Assembly (NCBI GenBank): GCA_019638455.1
Contig: JAHBTU010000001.1
Span: 263,501-327,500, forward strand
From: Saprospiraceae bacterium
GTDB taxonomy: Bacteria > Bacteroidota > Bacteroidia > Chitinophagales > Saprospiraceae
DNA length: 64,000 nucleotides
Direction: 5' to 3'
Shown here: positions 8,884 to 17,461 of the stretch, piece after piece
Layout: the number at the start of each line of letters is the position of its first letter
Numbering within the stretch: the stretch's first letter is position 1
Translations under genes and position numbers: made by a program
Notes under the pieces: generated by a model
Seen by the model: the letters and a program-made list of their open reading frames with translations, nothing else
Told to the model about the DNA's origin: nothing
Databases searched by the model: none

Positions 8884-8897
8884 GCGGGAGAAAGGAC

Positions 8898-11294
8898 TCA
8901 CCTCCCACTCCTATCCACCACCGTTGCGCTTGCCTGTTGTGTCGCGTACATCTGAACGTCCTGCACATTGACGTGCGGCGGACGGGTGGCGAGCCAATAA
9001 ATCGCTTCGGCCACGTCGCTCGATTTGAGTGGTTGGAAATCGTCGTAGATACGGGCGCGTTCAGCGTCGCCGTCGAAGCGGGTGATAGCAAATTCCGTCT
9101 CCTCCACATGGCCGGGACTGACCTGACTGACGCGGATGTTGTGCTTGTGCAAATCGAGGCGAATGCCGCGCGTGAGGGCTTCTACGGCGAATTTGGTGGC
9201 GCAATAGACGTTGCCGTTCGCATACACCTCCTTCCCTGCGCTGCTGCCAATGTTGATGATGTGACCCCGGCGGCGGGCCACCATGCCGGGCGCGACGGCG
9301 CGGGTGACGTAAAGCAGGCCCTTTATGTTGGTGTCAATCATTTGCTCCCAATGAGCAATGTCGCCCTCGTGGATAGGCGCGAGACCTTTGGCGAGGCCAG
9401 CGTTATTGACCAGAATGTCAATGTTTTGCCATGACTCCGGCAGGTTGTCAAGCGCGGCTTGCACGGCGCCTGGCTCTCTCACATCGAAAGGCAGCATGAG
9501 TACATCGGCGCGGAGTTCTTCCTCAAATTGTGTTTTCAGCAACACCAGACGTTCCATGCGGCGGCCCGTCAGGATGACGCGGTGGCCGTGTCGAGCAAAA
9601 ATTTCAGCCGTTGCGCGACCGATGCCCGACGTGGCTCCTGTGACAAGCACGGTCAACACCTCGCGCGGCTCGACAACTGGCTGGGGCGCAGACTCCACTT
9701 CGCCGGACGAGGGTGCCAACGCGCTGGGGGCTTCCGGTGCCACCTCTGGCGAAGCAGTGGTAGCGATACCGTAACCAAATGTCTGGTCGAATTCGGCAGA
9801 GCGGAGGCTTGGAGCGAGCATGACAGCTTGAGCATAGTGCGTGTTGGCCTCGGCAGCATTGTCATTTTCTTGATAGGCGTGTGCTAAGGCGAGTAGCACT
9901 TCCGCGTCGTCGGGTTGGTGTTCGAGGGATTTTTTCAGGTAATGCAGAGCGGTTTCGCGGTAGTCGCGCAGGTGCTCGCTCGTCATTAGGCCGAGTTTTC
10001 GGAAAATGCCGGGGAAATCGGGATTGAGGTCTGCCACGCGGTCCCAGCAGTATTTGGCAAAAAGATAGTCGCCCTTCTCGGCGGCCATGTCGCCCATGAG
10101 ATTGTAGGAGCGACACTCGTTTTCCGCGAGGCTCGGCTCTGCGGAAGCGACCTCAATGGGTACTGGTGGCGGCTCAGGCGCGGCCCAAGTCTCGGTTGCG
10201 GGTGGCTGAGGTTTTGTCTTTGCCAAAGCGAGTTGGTATTCCTGTTGAATCCGCAGATTGTCGGGATGCTGCTCCAGCGTGAATTGAAGCAGCTCGATGC
10301 CCCGGTCAATGTAGCCCTGCTCTATCCAAACCCACGCATCGCGGATGGCGTGTTCGATTTGGTCTTCGGCATCTTGGATGGGGCTTTCGGTTTCCTCGTC
10401 AAAATGGAGGGCATCCATGTTGGCAAAATCCCAATCGGTTTGCGGCGGCAAGTCGTCGCCGGGCGTGGGAGTAGTGATTTCACTGTTGTTGAAATGTCCG
10501 TTGGTGTCGCTTTTTTCAGTCTCAAGCGCAAAGTTCAACGCTGCAAAGTCGCTGCCAGTGGCAAGCGTGTCGGTCTGCGGGGGCGCCGGCACCAACCCGC
10601 CCGCCACGACGGGCGTTTCGGACAAGGGGCGCATCGGGGCAGTGGGAGGTATGGGCGGAGTGCTGTCTTGTGGGATGTATGAATCCTTGGCAATCAAGCG
10701 ATACTGCGCGTGCCATTCTTGAAGGCCGAATTGTTTGAAAAACAGCATATAGTCGTCTGCCAAAAATTGCTCCCAACTCACATAGCCGCCTTCGCGCAGC
10801 ACGCCGATGAGCTCGCCGATTTCGTTGGCGATGTTGCGAGAGGCGTTCATCTCGAGTTCCAGCGTTGCTTTTGCGCTGCCCTCGCTTTGCTGGTAGCGGT
10901 CGCTCAGCGCGAGCCATTCGGATTGCCAGAAGTTCATGTATTGCAAGGCGTACACCATGCGGTCGAAGTGCGTCTCCACGCGCTCGAAGGTGGTGCCTCC
11001 GTCGCGGCTTATTTTGCCGTCGGCCACCACCACGAGTAGGCGCTGACTGCGTTGGAGGGCTTGCACGGCGGCCAATGCTCCATCCATGCAGTCGCGGCTC
11101 TTGAAAAAATTATCAGTGACGAGCAGCACGACGGGGTCTTCCGCGCTGTGCAAGCGGGTGCTCAGATGCCCCGGCTTTTCGTCAGCTTGGTTGGTGATGT
11201 GGTCAAAAGGGATGCCGATACGGCTAAGGTCGTGTTCGACTTGTTCGGCCAGTTCGGCATTGTCGTGGCAGTAGGCGAGGATAATTCGGTTCAT
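8898..11294 (-). CDS. TIR-TPR-SDR fusion protein (TIR-like domain, TPR repeats, YdfG-type NADP dehydrogenase)
   Basis: 798 residues, cytosolic, no signal peptide. Residues 1 to ~130 look like a TIR/TIR-2 fold: RIILAYCHDNAELAEQVEHD opening, then VVLLVTDNFFKSRDCMDGAL where the SxWCxxE helix would be. The NADase glutamate expected three residues after the Cys is not there (Gly), so NADase activity is doubtful. Residues ~130-230 are helical, ~320-500 contain TPR-like repeats (GDYLFAKYCWDRVADLNPD, AALHYLKKSLEHQPDD-like), and 552-798 form a complete short-chain dehydrogenase: TGATSGIG at 552, NNAG, Ser684/685, Tyr697 and Lys701 in YCATK, GRR for NADP preference. The SDR part reads like E. coli YdfG (3-hydroxy acid dehydrogenase). 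Eleven bases separate it from the thioredoxin gene upstream (11305), so they are likely co-transcribed. Confidence 0.88.
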   Translation of the reverse strand: MNRIILAYCHDNAELAEQVEHDLSRIGIPFDHITNQADEKPGHLSTRLHSAEDPVVLLVTDNFFKSRDCMDGALAAVQALQRSQRLLVVVADGKISRDGGTTFERVETHFDRMVYALQYMNFWQSEWLALSDRYQQSEGSAKATLELEMNASRNIANEIGELIGVLREGGYVSWEQFLADDYMLFFKQFGLQEWHAQYRLIAKDSYIPQDSTPPIPPTAPMRPLSETPVVAGGLVPAPPQTDTLATGSDFAALNFALETEKSDTNGHFNNSEITTPTPGDDLPPQTDWDFANMDALHFDEETESPIQDAEDQIEHAIRDAWVWIEQGYIDRGIELLQFTLEQHPDNLRIQQEYQLALAKTKPQPPATETWAAPEPPPVPIEVASAEPSLAENECRSYNLMGDMAAEKGDYLFAKYCWDRVADLNPDFPGIFRKLGLMTSEHLRDYRETALHYLKKSLEHQPDDAEVLLALAHAYQENDNAAEANTHYAQAVMLAPSLRSAEFDQTFGYGIATTASPEVAPEAPSALAPSSGEVESAPQPVVEPREVLTVLVTGATSGIGRATAEIFARHGHRVILTGRRMERLVLLKTQFEEELRADVLMLPFDVREPGAVQAALDNLPESWQNIDILVNNAGLAKGLAPIHEGDIAHWEQMIDTNIKGLLYVTRAVAPGMVARRRGHIINIGSSAGKEVYANGNVYCATKFAVEALTRGIRLDLHKHNIRVSQVSPGHVEETEFAITRFDGDAERARIYDDFQPLKSSDVAEAIYWLATRPPHVNVQDVQMYATQQASATVVDRSGR

Positions 11295-11304
11295 GTTTTC
11301 GTAT

Positions 11305-12603
11305 TTAACGCAGACTTTCCATCAATGAGGCAAAGTCTTTTTTGAACGTCTCGTATTTCGATGTGGCGGGGCCGTCGAATCCGGTATGGATGTGGCGCAC
11401 CTGATTTTGTTTGTCCACCACAATCATCGTGGGGAAAGCCAGTACTTCGCTCAACGCTGGAAACACCTTCCCGGCTTCGGTTTTGTCGGCTTTTCCACCA
11501 TATACTATTTCAAACGGTATGCCCATTTTCCGCTTGTATTCCAGCAAATGGGCATTGGCTTGTGCGGTATCCTTGTGGCGCTCGAAGGCAATGCTCACCA
11601 CTGCGATGTCTTGTGCGGCTGCGGGGTGCTGGGCCAAGTATTCCTTGAGAAACATTTGCTCGTCGCGGCAATTGGGACACCAAGTGCCCATGATGGTGAA
11701 AATTTTGATTTTTCCATCAAATACTTGCGAGGGAAACGCCAAATCGCGGCCATCCGGTGTTTGAAGTTGGAAAGAAAAATTCGTCCCCGTCTTCAAAGTC
11801 GTCAGCGAATCGGCTTTTCCCAACCTGAAATTCGGGTCGCGCCAAGCCGACCATAGCGTGCGATAATGTTTGCCGGAGCGAAATTCGCCGTTCAGCGAGT
11901 CGCCCCGAATGCTTCCACTAAACAGATAAGCGTGCCAACCATCGAAGTTGGACATCCAGAATTTTCGCCCCTGCACCGTGCCTTCGAGATAGCGATAATC
12001 GCCTGTTTCTGTGCGGAATGTGCCTTCCAGCCGATTGCCGGTTTGCTTGAATTCGCCAATGGCTTTGGTCGGCTTGTCCGTGTCCGTGCCGATGAGCGTG
12101 GCCCATTCGCCACTGAGGTCTTTGTCGGGTTTTTGGGTCAGGTTGGTGAACCGATAGTCGCGTCCGGCATGGGCGTAGAACGGGATGCGGTAGTTTTCTC
12201 GGGTTGTCACCACCCATTCGCCTTGCATGGTGCCGCCGCGCACCTCGGCGTGCAGGTAGGTTTGATATTCGGGGAAATGGATGTTCAGCGTGTCGCGGGC
12301 GCGGGTGCGGTCGCGGCCATATTGGATGCTGTCGAGTCGGATGCGTTCGCTGCCATTGATGATTTCCACATAAAATTGTTCTTCGTCGAGATAGGTCACC
12401 TCAAAATTAAATGGCAACTCGCCTTCCTTGAACAGGTCGTGCAACACGAAAATAGTATCCTTGTCGTGCACGGGCACCTTGTATTTTTCCAACTCCAACA
12501 CACCACGCCACATTCCGGGCGCTACGCGGGTGAAACTCGTGTCAGTGGTGACGCAGCCCGCGGCAAGCGCCATGAGCATACTGAAAGCCAGATATTTGTG
12601 CAT
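11305..12603 (-). CDS. TlpA-like thioredoxin-fold lipoprotein
   Basis: 432 residues. A lipoprotein signal (FSMLMALAAGC) predicts anchoring at the periplasmic face. Residues ~25-270 form a beta-rich N-terminal region of the kind found in Bacteroidetes TlpA proteins (DUF4369-like role, not clearly that family), and the C-terminal ~150 residues are a thioredoxin domain with the redox motif GTWCPNCRDE and the cis-Pro loop LAFPTMIVVD. Such proteins reduce or isomerise disulfides or transfer electrons to partner enzymes outside the cytoplasm. It lies just upstream of the TIR-TPR-SDR gene with a ten-base gap. Confidence 0.92.
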   Translation of the reverse strand: MHKYLAFSMLMALAAGCVTTDTSFTRVAPGMWRGVLELEKYKVPVHDKDTIFVLHDLFKEGELPFNFEVTYLDEEQFYVEIINGSERIRLDSIQYGRDRTRARDTLNIHFPEYQTYLHAEVRGGTMQGEWVVTTRENYRIPFYAHAGRDYRFTNLTQKPDKDLSGEWATLIGTDTDKPTKAIGEFKQTGNRLEGTFRTETGDYRYLEGTVQGRKFWMSNFDGWHAYLFSGSIRGDSLNGEFRSGKHYRTLWSAWRDPNFRLGKADSLTTLKTGTNFSFQLQTPDGRDLAFPSQVFDGKIKIFTIMGTWCPNCRDEQMFLKEYLAQHPAAAQDIAVVSIAFERHKDTAQANAHLLEYKRKMGIPFEIVYGGKADKTEAGKVFPALSEVLAFPTMIVVDKQNQVRHIHTGFDGPATSKYETFKKDFASLMESLR

Positions 12604-12679
12604 ATTGAACGCTGTTGAGAAACTGCCGCTGAAACAGGGTGGCGGGCGAGTTGTTCAGGGCGCGGGCAAAAGTAGCGGT

Positions 12680-13573
12680 TTAGACATTCTCTTGTGCTTT
12701 CGATGCCTGCACCCAGCCATGCAGCACCAGCCAGCCAAAGCCCACGGCATTCAAGGTGCCATGCCAGACTTTCATGTTTGGAATGTTGACCCAGCCGATG
12801 GGAAACATAAATCGAAGCGCGTACAAGGCGGCGAGCGTAGCGCCTACAAGCAAGCAAGCGCACCCACCCAGCCAAAGCCTGCGAGCGATGCGCGGATATT
12901 TTTTCGAGCTGCCTATTTGTGCCATTTTCCCAACAATGCCCATCGCCAGCGCCGCAAAACCCAACGCCGATACCCATTCAAAGACCGGCGAGTTGCCCAT
13001 TTTTGTCAACGTGATGCCCGCTGCCACCATGGGCATGCCAGCCATGACGCCCCAACCCAACAAGTTGTTTGCCGGACTCGGACTTTCGGACAGTAAGCAA
13101 TACACCACTACCGAAAGCACGAAACCCGCCACATAAAAATGTGCTGCCGTGAGGCCCACGATGACCGCATCGAACCCCAAAGGTTGGATATCGCCCAAAA
13201 AAAACAAGCCCCATGCGGCTCCCGTCGCCCAATAGCCAAGCGCCGCGACGCGTACCCAGTTTTTTAGTTCAAATTTTCTGAAAACCACCAAGTTGACAAA
13301 TTCCCGCACAGTCATCCATGCTGCCCACAGGAAATAGGGCAGCGCGAAAAAGGCAGCGTAGGCAGCAGGGTAAAGTAAATACGCAACGCAAAACCCCGCA
13401 GCTGGTAGCCAAAACCACACGCCTTGCCGATGCCCCAACAGGGACAATCCCAACGGCACCAGCACCAGCGCCGCAAACGCCACCAACGCGCCTTCCCAAT
13501 GATTGCGCAACAAGGCATCGTCGGCAAGCAGCAGGAACAGTAGCCACGCCACAAAGGCGCCCCAATTTTTCAT
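12680..13573 (-). CDS. YndJ-like polytopic membrane protein
   Basis: 297 residues from the ATG at 13573, which overlaps the stop of the upstream DUF1990 gene (ATGA, 13570-13573). About eight to nine hydrophobic segments are visible (LLFLLLADDALLRNHW, GVWFWLPAAGFCVAYLLY, FVLSVVVYCLLSE, LWLGGCACLLVGATLAALYA). The C-terminal PNMKVWHGTLNAVGFGWLVL is characteristic of the YndJ family, whose function is not established. The overlap with a DUF1990 gene is informative because Bacillus YndJ proteins also carry or neighbour DUF1990. A longer in-frame start at 13759 lies inside the upstream gene and is rejected. Confidence 0.85.
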   Translation of the reverse strand: MKNWGAFVAWLLFLLLADDALLRNHWEGALVAFAALVLVPLGLSLLGHRQGVWFWLPAAGFCVAYLLYPAAYAAFFALPYFLWAAWMTVREFVNLVVFRKFELKNWVRVAALGYWATGAAWGLFFLGDIQPLGFDAVIVGLTAAHFYVAGFVLSVVVYCLLSESPSPANNLLGWGVMAGMPMVAAGITLTKMGNSPVFEWVSALGFAALAMGIVGKMAQIGSSKKYPRIARRLWLGGCACLLVGATLAALYALRFMFPIGWVNIPNMKVWHGTLNAVGFGWLVLHGWVQASKAQENV

Positions 13574-14145
13574 GACGAATGATTTTGGACAAAAACGAGC
13601 ATGGACTGCATGGATTCGCGCACAAACTTGCGCTGGTACGCTCGCGCGATGGGATAGGCCAAGCGAGCCATCCAAAACCGAGGCCGCGAGAATGCCCGGA
13701 GCCGGTATCGCACCCTGCCGTTCTCGTCTCTTTCCACGATGAACAACTCTTCCCCGCATTCGACATGGCCGGGCAAAGTGCCATAAGCAAAGCCAAACTG
13801 GTGCTCGTCGTCAATGACATACACAATGCGGCATGAATTGAGCCACCAAAGCCCCATCACCTGCGCGACCATCCCGACGGTTTCGTGCTGCCGTATGGGT
13901 GGTATGCGCGGCACGATGTAGGCCCAGCCGCCGGGAAACATCTTCCATTGCCTGACAGCCTCTTTTGCAGCGAGCCAAACCCAGTCGCCCCGCCCCAGTT
14001 CTATGGTGCTCAAATCATTATCATAACCTGCCACAGGGGCTTCGTGTTGGCTACTTCCTATTTCCGGGTAACTGTACGGGAGTTGTTTTTCAGCATCAAG
14101 GAAAGCGCGAATGAGGGAATCTTTGGGCCGGGAAAAAAGGAGCAT
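13570..14145 (-). CDS. DUF1990 family protein
   Basis: 191 residues, soluble. It matches the DUF1990 pattern: N-terminal YSYPEIGSSQ, GRGDWVWLAAKEAVRQWKMF, VMGLWWLNSCRIVYVIDD, FGFAYGTLPGHVECGEELF and a C-terminal ARAYQRKFVRESMQSM helix. The fold resembles START/SRPBCC proteins that bind hydrophobic ligands; no enzymatic role is proven. The stop overlaps the YndJ start by four bases, so the two products are probably made together. Confidence 0.9.
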   Translation of the reverse strand: MLLFSRPKDSLIRAFLDAEKQLPYSYPEIGSSQHEAPVAGYDNDLSTIELGRGDWVWLAAKEAVRQWKMFPGGWAYIVPRIPPIRQHETVGMVAQVMGLWWLNSCRIVYVIDDEHQFGFAYGTLPGHVECGEELFIVERDENGRVRYRLRAFSRPRFWMARLAYPIARAYQRKFVRESMQSMLVFVQNHSS

Positions 14146-14216
14146 ATTGGGTGTTTTTCAAAAGAAACGGTTATTTAGGCTGTAAGTTCGTTGCCCTATT
14201 AACTTAGACTTATGGT

Positions 14217-14253
14217 GGTGGAGGCCTTTGGCGGAGGGAAAGCCCTCCACCGC
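14217..14253 (+). promoter_or_regulatory. Possible alternative stem-loops ahead of the DUF4846 gene
   Basis: CCTCCACC at 14244-14251 can pair with GGTGGAGG at 14217-14224, or its overlapping CCCTCC (14243-14248) with GGAGGG at 14233-14238 across an AAAG loop. The two pairings exclude each other. The site lies 60 bases before the start at 14313 and could act as an attenuator or simply be a hairpin between divergent genes. Confidence 0.35.
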
Positions 14254-14312
14254 AACAAGTCCATTATTTGAACTCGCTCAAAATGAGGGGTGATGCCTTG
14301 CGTTAACTATCT

Positions 14313-15155
14313 ATGAAAATATCCTGCTTGCCGCTCCTGTTTTTCATCGGGACTTGCTTTCAAACAATCCCATCCGACACGAAAACAACAACCGAAGCCC
14401 CCCAGCCTGCTCCCGATTCATTGCTCTGCCAGCGATTTTTCCCGCCACAAGGCTATGAGCGTGTCACCGCCGATTCCAGCGCTTTCGCGCACTATTTGCG
14501 CCACCTGCCACTCAAGCCGGTCGGCAGTAAAGTCCTCTTGCATGACGGAAGGGAGAAAAGCAGCTCCGGCGTGTACGACGCGGTGGTGGATATGCCTATC
14601 GGCAAAAAAGACTTGCACCAATGCGCCGATGCCATCATCCGGCTGCGGGCGGAGTATCTGTGGCGAAAAGGGCGATACCGCGACATCCATTTCAACCTGA
14701 CCAATGGCTTCCGCGTGGACTACGAGCGCTGGCGCAAAGGCGAGCGCGTGAAAGTGACGGGCAACCGGACGAGCTGGGAACAAAAGTCGGCTCCATCCGA
14801 CTCCTACGAGACCTTCTGGCAATACCTCGAGCTGGTGTTCACCTATGCCGGCACCCTGTCGCTGTCGAAAGAAATGCAAGCGGTGGATGTGGCGACCATG
14901 CAAATCGGCGATGTGTTCATACAAGGCGGTTCGCCCGGCCATGCAGTCATCGTGGTGGACATGGCTACCAATGCGGCAGGTCAAAAAGTGTTCTTATTGG
15001 CGCAGAGTTATATGCCTGCACAGGAAATTCAGGTGCTGAAAAACTCGTCGGACGGGCGATTAAGCCCGTGGTATTCGGACGATTTTGGCGAGGTGTTGGA
15101 AACACCGGAGTGGAAATTTCGCCGGAGCGATTTGAAAAGGTTCGTTGGGGGGTGA
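14313..15155 (+). CDS. DUF4846 domain lipoprotein/secreted protein
   Basis: 280 residues with an N-terminal signal peptide (MKISCLPLLFFIGTCF, a likely lipobox Cys) and a short Thr/Pro linker. The remaining ~240 residues match the DUF4846 layout: YERVTADSSAFAHYLRHLPL, VVDMPIGKKDLHQCADAI, LRAEYLWRKGRYRDIHFN and VFIQGGSPGHAVIVVDMA, ending with WYSDDFGEVLETPEWKF. The GSPGHAVIVVD region has the look of an NlpC/CHAP-like fold, but no catalytic function has been demonstrated for this family. Downstream is the second 180-bp repeat. Confidence 0.9.
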   Translation: MKISCLPLLFFIGTCFQTIPSDTKTTTEAPQPAPDSLLCQRFFPPQGYERVTADSSAFAHYLRHLPLKPVGSKVLLHDGREKSSSGVYDAVVDMPIGKKDLHQCADAIIRLRAEYLWRKGRYRDIHFNLTNGFRVDYERWRKGERVKVTGNRTSWEQKSAPSDSYETFWQYLELVFTYAGTLSLSKEMQAVDVATMQIGDVFIQGGSPGHAVIVVDMATNAAGQKVFLLAQSYMPAQEIQVLKNSSDGRLSPWYSDDFGEVLETPEWKFRRSDLKRFVGG

Positions 15156-15230
15156 CAAACGCAATGTGCGAAGTTCGGGACGAGTTCGAGAATGTGGTAA
15201 GAGTACTATCCCTGCCGACATTAGCAAGGA

Positions 15231-15410
15231 TATAGCCAACGCAAATCAGCCCCGTCCGCTTCACTTGGCCGGGCAAGCCCCTGAGTACAGGGTCTGACAA
15301 GGTGGTTTTGAACGAACGGTGCTCGCAATCTTTTGGAAATCATGCAAATCAATCAAGGAAATCCCTGCCTTGCCAACCAGCAGGTTCAAATCCTCTTTAA
15401 TCTGGGTATA
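15231..15410. repeat. 180-bp dispersed intergenic repeat, copy 2, followed by an AT-rich leader
   Basis: Gap-free match to 8704-8883, same orientation, about 95 percent identical. It begins 75 bases after the DUF4846 stop. The remainder of the 448-base gene-free stretch (15411-15603) is AT-rich leader before the next gene; I see no confident promoter or RNA in it. Confidence 0.9.
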
Positions 15411-15603
15411 CCAACAATGACAAGGATTTGTGTTAAATGGAATTATTGATTGAAAAACGTTGTTTTTTTATTTCTAATGGTTTTAAAAAATTGATGTAGT
15501 AAAATGATTGTTTGAATAATTGTTTAATCGCAAAATAAAAACAAATCATAAATTTAGCCCGAATTTCAAGCCGCCACTTTTTTTCACCAAAACTGTTCGG
15601 GTT

Positions 15604-16047
15604 ATGACAAACATCGCTCTTCGCTATGGCCTTTGGATGTTCTTGGGCTTCACGGGTTTCTTCCTCCTCATGCACCTCCTTGATTTAAGTCAGAACTATT
15701 ACCTGCGCATCTTCAACGCCGTAATCCACGTTGGCTGTCTTTGGATGGCTTTGCGTGCATGGTACCGCGACCACCACGAGCCTTCCGACGATTACACTTC
15801 TGGTGTCATCATGGGGATGTTTACTTCCTTGGTGGGGGTGCTGCCATTCACGATTTTCATGGTGTTGTTCTTGGCTTATAGTCCCGCGTTTTTGGCTAAC
15901 ATCCAGAACGAGTCGCCAATTGGCCAATACTTCACACCTGTCACGGCCAGTCTTTTCATTCTTGTGGAGGGCATCGCGGCCAGCCTGATTTTGTCTTACC
16001 TGATGGTCAGGCTGCTGGAAATCATGCGAGAGCAGAGGAGGGGGTGA
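15604..16047 (+). CDS. DUF4199-like four-helix membrane protein
   Basis: 147 residues from the ATG at 15604; the longer in-frame start at 15520 adds a basic stretch that does not fit. Four hydrophobic segments: LWMFLGFTGFFLLMHLLDL, IFNAVIHVGCLWMALRAWY, SGVIMGMFTSLVGVLPFTIF and ASLFILVEGIAASLILSYL. The layout (RAWYRDHHEPSDDYTSGVIMG between helices 2 and 3) resembles DUF4199 proteins of Bacteroidota, which have no known role. It is alone between the repeat and a convergent PiT-like gene. Confidence 0.8.
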   Translation: MTNIALRYGLWMFLGFTGFFLLMHLLDLSQNYYLRIFNAVIHVGCLWMALRAWYRDHHEPSDDYTSGVIMGMFTSLVGVLPFTIFMVLFLAYSPAFLANIQNESPIGQYFTPVTASLFILVEGIAASLILSYLMVRLLEIMREQRRG

Positions 16048-16051
16048 GCGG

Positions 16052-16103
16052 GTTGAGTTTCGCTGTGCGTGGGTCTTGTGGCTCATGCGCGGCGAAACTC
16101 AAC
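16052..16103. terminator. Inverted repeat between convergent genes
   Basis: Perfect 12-bp arms GTTGAGTTTCGC (16052-16063) and GCGAAACTCAAC (16092-16103) separated by 28 bases, four bases after the stop of the preceding gene. No T tract follows, so termination by this hairpin is uncertain. Confidence 0.45.
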
Positions 16104-16217
16104 GACCCCATCAATTGCGTCGTATATGCCTCAGTAAAGTAGAGGACATCTCGTTGGTAATCAGTATGACCTGCCCCGATGTTGCGATTAGCACATTGGG
16201 GCTGCTCAATCTTTTAA

Positions 16218-17351
16218 TCAATCGGTAATGCTGCCGATTACCGACTGGCGGATAAGCGGATTGGCTCCCATGGCCAAAATAACGGATACCGCAAGCCCGA
16301 TGAGCGCGTATAACAAGTCTCTTGAAATCGAGTAAACCGCCATTTTGATGTGCTTTTTCCCCTTCTTTTTCCGCATATAGTTGACTGCGATTTCCCGACC
16401 GCCAATCACGCCGAGGAATACCCAAGTGGTGCTCAGCGGGATGTTGCTGATGAGCAGCTTGTAAATGAGGAGGATGACATAAGTAAAATCCACCAGCGTG
16501 GCAGCGCGCACGTCGGATATTCGGGTCTTTTCGCTGACGATTTTCTGAATCTTGTCGCCGCGCAAATAGAACAGCAGCCCAAGCCCTAAGAAGATGACGA
16601 CGGTGAAGATGAGGAATTGCGTGAAATTCAGGGTGCGCGGCAAGAACACGGCGATGTTGGCGCCATCCTGCATGAGCCAAACGGCCCATAGGGAGCCGCT
16701 CACCGTCCACTGTACCACCGTCCAGAGATAGTGCGCTTTTCTTTTTTTGAAATACTTCTTGATGGTCTGGTAGCTGGCGAGCCACACAATGAATGAAAGC
16801 ACAAACGCCAGCACATAGCCTGTCACGCTTTTGTAAACGATGGATGTGACCCCAGAAGCATCGGCACTAAACACGCTGAGCAGCAAAAAGGTGGTGGAAA
16901 CCGGCATCCGCAGTCGGGTGAGGATGAGCAACACGACCGGGGCTATCACCTGAAAGTAGGAAAACTGCTGCGGATGCGGGTATTTGGTGTTGCCTTTGTC
17001 ATCCAGTAGGCGTTGATAGGTGACATCGCCATTGAAATAAAACCAGCTGAACGCGATGACCACGATAAAAATAAGACCCGTGAACATCCAGAGAATATAC
17101 CATTTGCGCTTTCGATTACTTTCAATGAAGGTGCCGAGCGATTGGATGCTGTCGTTGGCCACTGCCGCGTAAGCCGCGAATAGGAAGCCGAACCACATGG
17201 CGGTGTTGGGGTCGAGCACGGCAAAACCCGCCACGATGAAGGCGCAACCCGCTATGATGAGAAACAACCTGTCCTGGATGAAAAAGTCCAACACGTTCAG
17301 GTAAATGCGCCCGTATCTGGAGGGGCTTTGAGGGATGTCTTTTTTCGCCAT
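16218..17351 (-). CDS. PiT-like membrane protein (possible inorganic phosphate carrier)
   Basis: 377 residues, ten or so membrane segments. Two half-repeats carry motifs that recall PiT phosphate transporters: AAVANDSIQSLGTF in the first half and MQDGANIAVFLPR in the second (compare the GANDxAN signature), each followed by a Ser/Thr-rich helix, LRMPVSTTFLLLSVFSADASG and NIPLSTTWVFLGVIGGREIA (compare PVSTT). A basic loop RKKKGKKHIK precedes the last helices. The ND and ST pairs are the parts most conserved in real PiT proteins, but the rest is divergent, so the substrate is a guess. A TAnnTTTG element lies at 17390-17397. Confidence 0.7.
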   Translation of the reverse strand: MAKKDIPQSPSRYGRIYLNVLDFFIQDRLFLIIAGCAFIVAGFAVLDPNTAMWFGFLFAAYAAVANDSIQSLGTFIESNRKRKWYILWMFTGLIFIVVIAFSWFYFNGDVTYQRLLDDKGNTKYPHPQQFSYFQVIAPVVLLILTRLRMPVSTTFLLLSVFSADASGVTSIVYKSVTGYVLAFVLSFIVWLASYQTIKKYFKKRKAHYLWTVVQWTVSGSLWAVWLMQDGANIAVFLPRTLNFTQFLIFTVVIFLGLGLLFYLRGDKIQKIVSEKTRISDVRAATLVDFTYVILLIYKLLISNIPLSTTWVFLGVIGGREIAVNYMRKKKGKKHIKMAVYSISRDLLYALIGLAVSVILAMGANPLIRQSVIGSITD

Positions 17352-17389
17352 GCTTCGAGAAAAATAGGGAGTGGTCGTGAATTTAGCGG

Positions 17390-17397
17390 CAAAGGTA
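17390..17397 (-). promoter_or_regulatory. Candidate -7 element for the PiT-like gene
   Basis: TACCTTTG on the minus strand, an exact TAnnTTTG match 39 bases before the start codon at 17351. No TTTG at the proper -33 distance was found. Confidence 0.4.
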
Positions 17398-17461
17398 GTG
17401 GCTCGTGTGTAGGTGCTGTGCTTGCTGCTTTAAGTTATCGTAAAGTTTGTTGGCTCACTGC

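Noticed and set aside
8898..11294. TIR domain as an active NADase toxin of a defence system
   Set aside because: The catalytic Glu position seems to be Gly, no Thoeris or CBASS partner is adjacent, and the rest is an SDR enzyme.
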